The notes below the pieces were generated by a model. That model was not told where the DNA came from. It saw only the letters and a list, made by a program, of their open reading frames with translations, and did no database searches. The position numbers and the translations under genes are program-made. From Ciona savignyi (lineage: Eukaryota > Chordata > Ascidiacea > Phlebobranchia > Cionidae), in assembly GCA_000149265.1 (NCBI GenBank), contig CH002552.1, positions 115,367 through 179,366 of the forward strand: 64,000 bases of DNA, in the 5' to 3' direction. Below are positions 36,037 through 47,869 of the stretch, in pieces (position 1 is the first letter of the stretch; every line of letters starts with the position of its first letter).

Positions 36037-37690
36037 TTATAATTTATGATTGCAAATTATGAAATTGTGGCATTATATAAAATCAATTTTAAATAATTTC
36101 AAAATTAAGTGTGGTTACATAATAATTTTTTTCGGTAGTAATTCCATTTCTGGTGACTGTGTAATAAGTAAAACCAAGGGTGGCAAGTACTTTGTATGAT
36201 GCCACCCTCAATTATGTACAGGGGTGACATGCTACCCTGGAAATTAATGCCTGTGGCTGTAAAATAACCCTAAAAATATTTATCTAGAAAAATTACCAAG
36301 AAAACATACCTTAAAATGTAATATTGACCTAAAAATATTTATCTAAAAATGTACTGTAGGATCTATAATTACTAGAAAATCAAATTTAAAAAAAGTAAAT
36401 TAGTATTTAATTCCCTTGGGTAAACTTTGGAATCCTGGCAAATCCATGAAATTTGAAAGTTTGTGGATTTTTTTCTATTTTCTTTGCTTTTTAATCTTAG
36501 GTAACGGAAAGCTGTAATCGGTTGTTGGTTGAGTTTACTATTAAAACACAAGGGCCGTTAGCACACGAGCAATATTCATATACCTCGCGACCACTTTCGG
36601 GCTAATTTATTGCAGTGTAGTTTTCATTTATGTGCCTTACCCTAGGACACAGCCGACTCTCTAGAGATCAATTTTAAACCTGCAACCTTTGATATGTTTT
36701 AGCACAATTAAAGAAACGTATGTATCATACACAATCCACTGCAATACCTATGCAAACGTGACGGTGAGCGCGAACTAATCCAACGATTACCCATGTGACA
36801 ATAGCCTGTGCGTTTTCCTTATCACATGAATAAACATTGGTGTCCTATTAGATTCTAACTATGAAAATGTAACATTGTATTCTTCAAATAAACTTTCAAA
36901 TCAATTCTTAGTTTAAACATGAAAAGGGGTGATTTATTTTGTTTAATAATATAGAATCATACAGAAAACACAATATTCATACCTTCATCAACAATAACAC
37001 TGCAGTTATTGGCTTACAATATTATATTGGTGACTACAATGTTAATAATTTAAACATCAGATTACTAGTGTCTTGTTTGACATCACAATATGGCTTGTGT
37101 GGTAACAATGACATTGTTGGTAACAAATGGCATTTATCAACTTTAATTAAAACAATTTCAAATGGTGTAATACAGATTCAAAAATACGACAATAACCCTG
37201 ATTTATGATTTAAAATAAACAAAATTACAGTGCACATTGTTGAATTAGTTAAAAAAAAAAAAAATTGCACATACTTATAAAACATTTACTATGATTATTT
37301 GGTAACTACAAATATTTAAACAATCAATAATAACTTTGGCAAATAATGCATCAATGAAAAAATAAGTAATACTGAAAACGTTTTGAAGAACTTAAATAGA
37401 AAGATTATTTTTATTTTGCGTTATTCTAAAGGAAATTGAAACGTTCTGTAAAGTTGTGTGCGCGAACAGTTACCGCAATCGATCTATATAAAAACTTACA
37501 AAAAAACGCTCTTAGAAATAGCCCATCCTATGTTCAAAACTAAGTTCAGTAGAAAATTTAAAAAGTTCCAAAAAAGTTAATAATAATTAAAGTTAATTAA
37601 ATATAAAACGTATGGAATATTAATAACACATGTCAACAAGTTTCAACATAGTTTCATAGTGTGACTGCCATTTCTTGGTTTAAAATATAT
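36037..37690. other. 3' flank of receptor D
   Basis: No gene seen. Holds pieces of two SINEs (about 36,540-36,690 minus-like and 36,690-36,840 plus). From about 36,840 the sequence aligns with 14,036-14,821. The 89-codon open frame at 36,939-37,208 is not open in the paralogous flank, so I do not call it. Confidence 0.55.
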
Positions 37691-40600
37691 TTATGGTGGG
37701 TTGAAAGGGTCACCCTTCTGTATTTGTGATACATTTACGTAATCCTTTTGTGCAAATGACATATCTTCATAATCTCCTTTCTGTATTACTGTGTCAAAAC
37801 CACCATTGTCAACACCGGTTTTTGCCTAAGAATGGATATAGTTAGTAATATTGTATTGTAGTAAAATATGAATTTAAAGTATCTAATGATAACAACATCG
37901 CTTTCCTAATTATACGAATAAGAAAAGGTCAGGATACTCAGGTTTATTCCAGTGAATGGGAACACCAAGGGGGTTAACACACGGTCAATCTTCAGATAAC
38001 CTCGCGTCAATAGTCGGGTTACCGGAGCTATTTCAGTGTGTTGTATATGATAGACACGTTCCTTCAATTTGGTAGAATCCATTAATACGCTGGGTTCAGG
38101 CAATTTCGGCAAAGTGCCTTGCCCAAGGACACAACCGACTAGCTAGCGACCAGTTTCGCACCTGCAACCTTTCGATTGGAAGTTGACGCACTTAACCGCC
38201 GGACTAAGTGGCCGGACTCAGCTATTTAAAATTTGTAACAATTTATAAAATTGAGGAAAAACTTAATCGATGTACCTTTAAACTTGGGTTCAATGGTTTC
38301 ATATCGACATCTAAATTGGCTAAAAATTAAAGAAATGTATGGGAGGTAGATAAAAGTAAAGTAAAAGCTGTAAATTATTCCACCATCTTATACACTTGCG
38401 GTTCCTAACAATAAAGGACTTAATAATATATTTTAAAATCGCCACTAGGTGAAATCAAGGCAGTAACTGGGTGATGCCTAACCCAGTGGCTTTGAAGGTT
38501 AAACACAAAGCTAGATTATCATAACCAACATTCTTAAATAGCCCCACTAATCCAAAGATGTTGAATGAACTCATGATTGCCAGTGTTAAATTGCACTATT
38601 TTATCCCTGGGCAAATCATAATATATAATATTGTACTGATTCGCCTAGCGGTTTGATAACCATTCGGGTCGACGTATATATTGTAATTAACCACACGCAC
38701 TTGCCAACATAGGAAAACAAGGAAAATACGTAATCAACACAATAAACCAATCACAATACGTCAACTAAACAGGTATCTAAAACGAACACAACGTCACAAT
38801 TAAATAGAACTCAAGAAAAAGGCACATCAAGCGAGAAGCAAACTAAGACGCTATAATATTAATAGTAACTGTTGTATAGTCTGTAGCCTCAGTTACGGCA
38901 CCTTTTCCGTAAAGTGTTTTAACAATTATAATAACTTAAACAAATGAACAAAATATAAAAAATACCAAGACAATATGAATAAACAGAGTAGAATGTAAAT
39001 TAAAATACCTGAGTTAAGGGTATTTGTAATAGCAATCCGTTTTATATAGATTGTGCTTATTACTTAAAATTACCTTTACAATAATGTATTTTCAATCACA
39101 ATAAGATAAATATAGGACTAATTCGAAAGGTCGCAATTACTACAAAAGAAGTAAAACCAAAAACCACACTATAAACGTAAAAAATAAAAAGATTAAAGAA
39201 TAAAAAGTAATCGAGAGAAAATGATGGCATCGCATAAAACAGGAAATAATAACTCAGAATAACAATATACCTCTTACAACAGATGCATTGTATTTAAAGT
39301 TCTCATATTCTGATGTACTTGGTTCATTCTGTTGATGATTGAAATAATTATATCGATGTGGTGTTTCCGGTATTAGTTTTGATGATTAATCCAACATTAT
39401 ATACGTTTATTTTCAAGCTGGAAGTCTTAAAACACAATTCACAAACTATTTTATGTTATTGTGTTGGTTGGTAGCATAATAATTCGCATTATATGTATTT
39501 CTGTTTATAGTAGTACAAAATATATTCGTCCGACCGATTAGCTTGATGGTTTGGTGTATTACCGTTCATTCGTAGGGTTACATGGTCGAAACTGCTCAAT
39601 AGCTAGTTGGTTGTGTACTAAAATATCTGTACACGATAGTTTATTCCATAATGCTACTCAATTATAAAACTTACAGTGTTATTCTGATCTACGTTTTGGT
39701 AAGCTGATTGCTGTGGGTGGTTAATTTCAGCGTAACCTGTTTAAAATTAGAAACTGCTTTTACTATAAAAGGTTGATGTCAAATAAAACTATGTTGCACC
39801 TCTTACAAGGGGGTAATATTGGAAATATAGATTCTTCCTCTTTAAAAAGATAAAAAAAGTATTTTAAAGAAAGTCCATTGGCTTTTTTAATTCAAGGTAA
39901 GATTATTAAATGCCGATATCAATGTTTACAATGCTATTATAAAACACACATGTTGTGCAAATAGGTGTAATTTTTAAGCTTTATTTAAATTCAAATGTTA
40001 TTCACATATACTGTTGAAGCCAGTTTTAAATTTATAATAGAACACTGTAATTTCAATCTTCTTTCTATTTGGGAACGTATTTGTCACTTGTTTATGTAAC
40101 GCTATATTGGAAATATAGATTCTTCCTCTTTAAACAAGATAAAAATAAAGTATTTTAAAGAAAGCCCATTGGCTTTTTAATTTAAGGTAAGATTATTAAA
40201 TGCCGATATCAATGTTTACAATGCTATTATAAAACACACATGTTGTGCAAATAGGTGTAATTTTTAAGCTTTATTTAAATTCAAATGTAATTCACATATA
40301 CTGTTGAAGCCAGTTTTAAATTTATAATAGAACACTATAATTTCAATCTACTTTCCTAATGTATATGGAAAATGATCATTAAATTTATTACTTTTTTTTC
40401 TTACCTTCATCTACAAAGCCAATAGGTTCATGACGTACGGGACTTCTAAAGAAAAACAAATGTTGCTAAAATGTTTAAAACCAAAATGTTTATACCGAAT
40501 GTTTTAAACATGGGTTTTATTAAAACATAGTGCATAATTCGGAAACTGTTCAATGAATGGAATTTTAAATCTAATTAAACAATTTTTCAAAGTAAATTAC

Positions 40601-43600
40601 TTACGATTCCGACTGTGTATTCCCAGGACCTATAAAGTTTTACAGCCTTTGCTTTATTTTTAATGAATATCAATAATTTAAAGAATTAAAATCCTGACAT
40701 TTAAAAACAAGATTGAGATTAAACTAAACTTAGACTATAACAAATATTTATAACAAATATTGCTACAATGTGCAGGAAAGAGAGAACAGGTATATTTAAA
40801 CTTACGTTCAAAATGTTAACAAATATTCCAAATAAAAAATCTTTTAATCTAACGTGTCTTTTACAACAAGATTTTGTAAAAAAAAATTCTCAAGTAAAAA
40901 AATAGCTACTTTTGCCCCCAAAAAACATTATGACATTATCCCATAGGTAAGGTAATCCTTTTTTATTCCAGCATTAACACAAAGACCTGGTTACAATTTT
41001 CCAGGCTTTCCAAATATAAAATGCTATTAATGTATGTAATTAAACCCTGAAGTATTTGACAATAACCTCCGGCTTATTTGGGAATCTGTATCATTTTTTT
41101 AAAATTTGTGTGTGCTACTATTACGATACGTATTGTTACTTGTTTATGTAACGTTAGCAAATCAGGTCAGGGTCTCATTCGTATCCGATTACACAAACTC
41201 CAAAAGTGTTTTATTTTGCATAGACAAATAAAATCCAAATAACTTGTTAAACTTTTATAAGTGATTTAAGATTAATATTATAAATGCATTATGGAAGAAA
41301 CCATATGTTTCTTAACACCCCAAAGCTATGAACAAAACTTAAATAAAAAAAATTTTGATTTGGATTTTAAGGTAAAACATCAAATTACCTTTTTTTGTTT
41401 TATTTCTTTGTTTTCTAACAAAGTAGTAAACCACCAATATAAGTATAAGTAACATCACCCCACCACATACTACCCCAATAATAAGCCCCAAGTTATTGTG
41501 GGGTGGAAAATATGGGGGGTTGGTTATTGGTGGTTCACTTGTTGCAGTCATGTTTATAACCGAAATGCTGAAATTGAAATCAACTTGGAATTTGTCATTG
41601 TTGATTCTTAAAGTGTAGATTCCATTGTCACTATAGGTTGGCTGTGATAAACAAAGTTATCTTGTGATATATCTGTCGAATTTTACTGAATATTAATCAA
41701 TGACTACTCCCACCTTATTTCGAGAAAATATAAAAGTTGGGGGCGATGTATCCATCTGATTTGCATTATTTGTGACATTGGTTCCTAAAGAGAACAAAAT
41801 AGTACATATTATATATTATTACACAAAACCACTATACCATTTTTAGTTAAGTGTGTTGTGTAATTAGCTGGGTTAAGTAAGAAGGAGATAATACAGAATT
41901 GAGGACCCGGTGTTGCAATATACCACGTGCATCTGTTGCTGTTTGGATCTCCATCTACAATGAAACTCTCAGCTCCATCTGTGAGAATATTTATATATAA
42001 GATTTTTTTGAGATTCTTCAATTTATTTTACCTTTGTGTTTGTAGTAAATAAACAACGGTTCATAAATTTAAACACACGATCGACTTGATTCAAATACAA
42101 CCTATATAATTAGGTTTTTAATAAATTGATACTTAAAGGAAACACTTTGCCAAAAAAACTTTATAATACTTACAATACACATTTAATGTCTTGTTGTCTC
42201 TTCCCAGATGACTATATTCAGCAATGCTAGTGTAGTTAGATATTGCTCTACATTCCACTATATCTCCATTATTTGAACTGTTCAGCGCTGCGCTTGTCCA
42301 AGTGTTTCCCTTTAACTGATAATCAAATTTATCAAACAAATCAATTAAGAGAGGTGTGCATTAATTAATTTTTTACCGTTTGTATTTGACCATTGAAATA
42401 AACTTCAACTCTGTCGGCCAAGGGAAATCCCGCAACAGCATTGCATTGGAATGTAGCCCTGTCACCATCATAATGGGTATTGTTTCCAATCAATGTAGCA
42501 GTGGGTGCTGGATATAATGAACGATGAAGTCACAAAAAAGATAAGTCATGCTTTCACTTGTCACGATGGAAATAGTGATGCAACAATGCGCCCATGGAAT
42601 TTGTATAAAATAAACCACCCACCTGACCAGCATTGTGCAATCTTTTCATTTTCCCACTCTTCTGAAGCAAGACATTTAGTTGCAGTGTTTCCCAGTGTGC
42701 CACTTGAGTAAAACAAAGTAGAGTTCTGGGAACACTGAAAGTGAGCTGTAGTGTTGTAGACACCAGTTGGTGGATTGACTGGAACATTACTAGTTGTTGG
42801 AGATGTGCAATCTGTGAAAGTTAAAATATGAGCTTTAATAACAAAAATATTTGTTTAGTTTAGTTTATTCATTTTTTGCCCCAGTATTAAGTATATGGCA
42901 CATAAACAAAAAAGGCAAAACAAACAGTCGTTAAAACATGTCATTTAAAAGAAGATATAATTAAATAAACTTAGCACATGCGGCCGGCAAACTTAAGCGA
43001 AAACAATACTGTTGAACAAAAGTTAGACAACTGTTATAAAGACCTGAAAAATAGTGTGCGGTAAAGAGCAAACAGTACTGAGGGGAGCTAGCTTTAGGAG
43101 AAGATGTCGCCCGAAAGAATAAAACATAGTGGAAAATTTAAATTATTTTTAAAAACTAACGATAGATTTTGCACAATCTCAAATAAAATAAAACAACTAA
43201 ACAGAAAGTTTCCATACAAAAGTATTAATCACCGCTCTATTAAAAACCACATTTATTTAAGAGCTACAAATTTAGTTTCACCATTTAAGCAGTAGGTAAA
43301 CCGCGGCTCTTTCATCCGTCTAATGCGATTGTATTTAAATTTATTGCTACTTTATCGAGCGTTTCATAAATTTATTACCAATGCCTAAATGAAACAAACC
43401 TATAAACAATCGCGTCTGTATCTTACAAAGTGTTATCCTTTTTATTGTTTACAATATTTTAGTTTTGCGGCTCCCTAAAATTTTATTTTGTGGAATATCG
43501 GTTAAAATGGCTCTTAGCGTGGTTGACGACTTATGATGCACTATTTAATACTAGGCTAGTAAGTGTGTCTGCAACCAAAGCCATAGATTTAGTTTTGCAA

Positions 43601-45245
43601 CACAAACTTGTTATACTGCTACTGCTGTATGAAAAAAGCTTATATAGTTTACAGACTTCAAAAACAGCTTTATTATACCTTACCACACAAAATAAAAAGA
43701 CTTAAGCAATGTTCATCAGTTTGTGTAGATTGCTGTAGGTAAATAACCCAATTACTTTACCTACTATATATAAAATTATTATGGTTATAACAATAGTGTA
43801 AGGAATATGGGTAAAAATAGCGTTAGTTCTTGGGTTAAGATTAGTATTAAGTGTATGGTTATAATTAGTTTGTATAGTTTCAGTGAGCAGTTTCCCTCCT
43901 TCTCTCTTTATCCCTTTTAGTAATTTCCTCTCACCAAACTTACGTTGCATCTCACCAAACTTAATTTGCATATCTCACCAAACTTAACACCTATATTAGG
44001 TGTGGGGGTCACATAAAATAATAATTATTTTACAGCAAAATTTACAGAAGACAAATTCCGAATTAATTTACCTTTGACATTAACTTGTAAGTTATAAGTC
44101 GGTGATGGTAAACAGTACATCTCAGCACTGACGTTACTTGTTAAAGGTGTCAGAAAAGTGAGGTTTGAAGAAATGACACCAGATGATTCAGAGCATGATA
44201 TGCTATAAATGGCTGTTGTGGATGATTGGCATCCACCAAATGATGATTGGTAAAACTGAAATCCTCTTACAAAACCTGGGTTATATGCCCATGAGCAGAA
44301 ACTTGGACTCGAAATATCCCCAGAATTAATTTTAAGGCCAGAAACCTCAGTTGCAATGGTAGTTTGGTTGGTTGGTAGGTTTATTAAAGTTGCATTTAAA
44401 TCAATGTTACCTACAAAATAATTAGTGTTACGCAAAAAAAAGAGTTGAATAGATATTCACTGTAATCATATGCAAGAAAATATCTTAAAAACGGCGTTGC
44501 CAAGCAATACGTTTAATACCAATTACACTACTGCATATTAGACTGCCATTTTGCTTAGAAGCATTGGGTCCGGAGTTTTAGTTATGATATTCCTGTTTAT
44601 CCCCGTGAATAGAAAAACCGGGGGGTTACCACAGGGGCAATTATCAGATTACCTCTCGCCCACGGTTGGGTTGCCGAAGCTATTGCAATCTATTGTGTAT
44701 CATGTTGACGTTCCTTTATTTCTAATAAACCCAACAGTTAACTGGCTTCTGGGGATGTCCGCACTCACCCAACCAAGCTAATCGGTCAAATGCTTGGCGG
44801 GTTAGTGAATATACTATCCTATCCTAAATAATACTTAATTGCCTTATAACAATAGTCAGACCTCTAACAGGACAGCTGATACATTTTTACAGTGGGTTAT
44901 AGTTTTTATTCAACTTATTAAAACCTTAGTCTGCGCAAACATGTGCTAAGTTTCTTGGCCAAGGATAAACAATAAGACATGTGGTTGCAGCCTGTTTGTT
45001 TTTTGATCCAACTAGATGTTAACTAATATTCCAATTTGGCACCGGCTAACATATCAAAGTGACAGTCGAATAACAGAAAAAATACGACTGATCACCATTC
45101 CTTTTATTTATTTTTTTGCAATCTATGCCTCTTAAGTATTTACAACTTTAAATTATAGTTAAGCATAACTTAGCTTACCAAGAAAAAGCATAAAGACAGT
45201 GATAAATGTCCATTTTTTAATCCAACTACAAAATATCATCATCAT
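37691..45245 (-). CDS. CCP/Ig receptor D with multi-tyrosine tail
   Basis: Predicted type I membrane receptor of 565 aa. Fourteen exons, minus strand: 45179-45245, 44072-44410, 42623-42811, 42377-42507, 42174-42315, 41838-41978, 41714-41784, 41389-41641, 40605-40629, 40405-40445, 39675-39736, 39271-39328, 38276-38319, 37691-37825. All introns are GT-AG and the frame is continuous. Signal peptide about 1-22 (KKWTFITVFMLFLG); Cys-rich Ig-like domain 23-135; sushi/CCP 136-198 (CTSP...FQC...KCL...W...QCW); Ig-like about 199-289; second Ig-like about 290-387 with SDNGIYTL; TM about 410-433; tail 434-565. Tail tyrosines: YAEI 468, YQNV 479, YENF 495, YNAS 500, YEDM 540, YVNV 550. YxN is the known Grb2-SH2 consensus and YxxM the PI3K p85 consensus, so a signalling receptor is likely. 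Ascidian CCP-containing receptors have been linked to allorecognition; any link here is inference. Confidence 0.87.
37915..38217 (-). repeat. tRNA-derived SINE in the last intron of receptor D
   Basis: Full-length minus-strand copy (GAATGGGAACACCAAGGGGG; GGACACAACCGACTAGCTAG; CTTAACCGCCGGACTAAGTG). It separates the two last coding exons. Confidence 0.75.
39826..40352. repeat. Tandem duplication of ~244 bp in intron 10 of receptor D
   Basis: About 39,826-40,069 is repeated almost unchanged at 40,109-40,352, with a 39-base spacer. Shared text includes AAATGCCGATATCAATGTTT and CTGTTGAAGCCAGTTTTAAA. Receptor C has a single diverged copy in its matching intron, so the doubling is specific to D and recent. 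Confidence 0.85.
43290..43534. mobile_element. Degenerate hAT MITE in intron 2 of receptor D
   Basis: Left side CCGCGGCTCTTTCATCCGTC and right side TTTTGCGGCTCCCTAAAATT then AAAATGGCTCTTAGCGTGG are typical subterminal stretches of hAT MITEs. The ends are too diverged to align as clean inverted repeats and no 8-bp duplication remains. The left part matches the element starting at 63,847. Confidence 0.6.
44585..44820 (-). repeat. tRNA-derived SINE in intron 1 of receptor D
   Basis: Diverged minus-strand copy (TTTATCCCCGTGAATAGAAA, CGCCCACGGTTGGGTTGCCG). Confidence 0.65.
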
Positions 45246-46460
45246 CAGCGTAATATGGTCGAATTCTTCAGTTAAACAAAATTGTTCACGTGTGAAGAGA
45301 AAGCCCCACCGGGAATCCCCTACCGTGAATTAATAAATATCACGCCTGGAAGAGTTTGCAGTGTTAAGTGGTAATATCGTGGTTATGTAGTTCATGTATA
45401 GCAATGCATTGCATATACAGTTATAAACGAAATAATTAGGATAGGATATTTGTTTTTATCCCCCTGAGTGGAAAAACAAAACGGGCATAAACACACAATC
45501 GTCGGATTACCTCGCGCTTCGCACACACCATCGGGCTACCTAAGCTGTTGCAGTATGTTGTGTTCTATTAATTGTTAGAACCCATCGTTTCACTGGTTTA
45601 AGCAATCTCCGCTAAGTGCCTTGTCCAGGAACACAACCGACGAAATAGCGACCAGTTTCGATTAAGGCTACGCACTAACCCATCAAGCTATTTGCTCGGA
45701 ATCCTGAACAGCAAAGATCAATTGTATTGGAACATATAAATCGTCATTTTTGTTTGGCTGTGTAATTGTCATACAGACACAACGTAACCGTACCATATAT
45801 ACGTATACCGCGTATTTTGAGTAAATACCTTATTAATTTAGCTAATAGCAGCCCTGCTTTATGTTTCCTCGTCACAATTTACTTGCTAGCGGCAGGCGCA
45901 TTTGACTGCTGGTCGTTTAGGCAGCAGTACGCTTTAAGCTGTACTTCCTGGTGTAATGATCGGTGCCTGACTTATAATAACTTCTGGCATGGACAACTCG
46001 AATCGATCGTACCGTAACTTTTTGATTTTATTCGGCAAATAAATTACTAACCAACTAATTGACTAATTATATAACTATTAATGCAAAAATATGCTGGCTT
46101 TGTAACTGACAACAGCATTATGAAACGAAATTCTGAAGTGGGTATTAAACACGGAAGTATTTCAGTGGCTACTATTAAAGTAGGTGTCCTTTAAGTTTAA
46201 AGCTACGCTTGCTCATTGCACGACTTGTAGTCAGGAAGAATAATGACAGGCCACATCCCACCTCCAACGACTATCGAAGCTCAAAACACAAAGAAATATG
46301 GCGAGTTCCAAACCTGCACAATCTCCTTTGCTCGCATATCTACATTGATTTCGTGCTTGCAGTGTTATCTACGCGAATCATCTCTGACTGTCGTCGCTGT
46401 TCGACACTTTCTAAAAAGGTTGGTGGTAAAGTATAATTATGGGCCGATTTATAGTTGAAG
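45246..46460. other. 5' flank of receptor D (duplicated)
   Basis: Aligns with 20,960-22,774 upstream of receptor C. Contains a minus-strand SINE (about 45,440-45,700). The open frames at 45,766-46,017 and 46,209-46,458 are not maintained in the paralogous flank, so I leave them out as genes. Confidence 0.55.
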
Positions 46461-46564
46461 CATTATTGATTATTAAATGAGTATCGGTTTTCAGTGACTT
46501 TTTGTATGACTGTGTTAATTAACTGTCTGTTAACGCTATTACGGGCCGCTCCAGGTTGAGTGAG

Positions 46565-46985
46565 TGTTATACGACTGTTTTAAGACATGAATGTCTACCG
46601 TGATTATTGTGTTGGTCTGATTCTTTGCCCGCTGCATGAACCACTATTGTTTTGTATGGTGAGTGACCTGTATAGTTAGTTAACAGTCCTTAAGGTCAAT
46701 AATTGTACAGTTTATTTTGTAAAATGACACCATCATTTTCCTATCCTCAAGCAAACCCGATTTATACGACTACTTTAAAAGCTTAATGTCTAACGTATAT
46801 TGCACCAGAATTGTGCTTTGGTTTGAGTTTTGCTCGTTACAAAAACCACTACTTTTGCATGGTGAATAACCTGTATAGTTATTTCAAAGGCTGTGAGATC
46901 AACTATCCTGCAGCTTATTTTGCAGAATGACATCATTTACGTACTATCCTCGAGAAAATCCGATCTATTTCTGCGAAAAGTTATA
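46565..46985. repeat. Tandem duplication of ~210 bp
   Basis: Two diverged direct copies (about 46,565-46,785 and 46,786-46,985) sharing words such as GAACCACTA/AAACCACTA, TGGTGA.T.ACCTGTATAGTTA and ACTATCCTC.AG.AAA. No coding function seen. Confidence 0.65.
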
Positions 46986-47125
46986 AAAATAAAGTAATGA
47001 AATATTTAAAAAAAGAACTACTTTTAAACTCGATTATTTTATTTATTTGTTGAATACTCCTAACGCTGCGTTGCACCTTCAACAAACCCATTGTAGTTCG
47101 TCACCAACAAATTGTTCAACGAATT

Positions 47126-47300
47126 AAACACCTATTTTTAACTCTATTTTATAAACACCCATTTTTAACTCTATATATTAAACACCTATTTTTAACTCTA
47201 TTTTATTAACACCTATTTTTAAGTCTATTTTTAAACACCTATTTTTAACTCTATTTTTTTAAACCTATTTTTAACTCTATTTTTAACTCTATTATTAAGT
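47126..47300. repeat. Minisatellite, ~28-bp unit
   Basis: About seven imperfect copies of CACCTATTTTTAACTCTATTT with variable A/T spacers. Confidence 0.9.
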
Positions 47301-47779
47301 TTTATTAAATATTGTTTCGACCAAATAGCTTAATGAGCAAGTGCTTTACTTTACAGCTTAAATGTTATAGGATCGAACCTGATTGCTAGTTAATTAATTG
47401 TTCAGGCACTAAATAATGGGCTGAGTTAATGTGACTTTGCGTTTGACCAATCAAGGGTGAAACATAAATTATTTTATCTTAGTTAATATTAAGCCCAATT
47501 GTGATTTTTCTACTAATGATATTAACCTGGTCTACCTTTATCTAAGTTGGAAACAGCGTCTTCTACCAAGGTGATGTCAGCATCTGAAATTACAAGGTGA
47601 TTGATTTTTAAGCACTTATTTTTAACATTATTTTCAAGTTGTACAAATATTTTTTTAGAAAAATAGCTTAATGGGTAAGTATATCTCTGCAAATACCTTA
47701 CCTATTCGCTCTAAAAGTTAATTGCTCTGGTAAGACTGAATTAAAATCGTTTTAAACCTTTTAATTAATATGTCCAGGA

Positions 47780-47868
47780 AGACCAAGTACAGAATAATTT
47801 GTGGTATTGGTGCCGCAAACGGAAAATGTATTTTGTATTTGCGGACCTGATAGCGAAAACGATTTCAA
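47780..47868 (-). pseudogene. Ubiquitin-specific-protease-like fragment, copy 5 (partial)
   Basis: Only the segment equivalent to the FPFVV end of the family is present (minus-strand ATACATTTTCCGTTTGCGGC). It is cut off by the left end of the foldback element at 47,870, which therefore inserted into it or next to it. Confidence 0.4.
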
Positions 47869-47869
47869 A

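Noticed and set aside
45766..46017. 83-codon open frame MSYRHNVTVPYIRIP... upstream of receptor D
   Set aside because: The aligned flank of receptor C (22,000-22,260) has stops in the same register, so the frame is not conserved.
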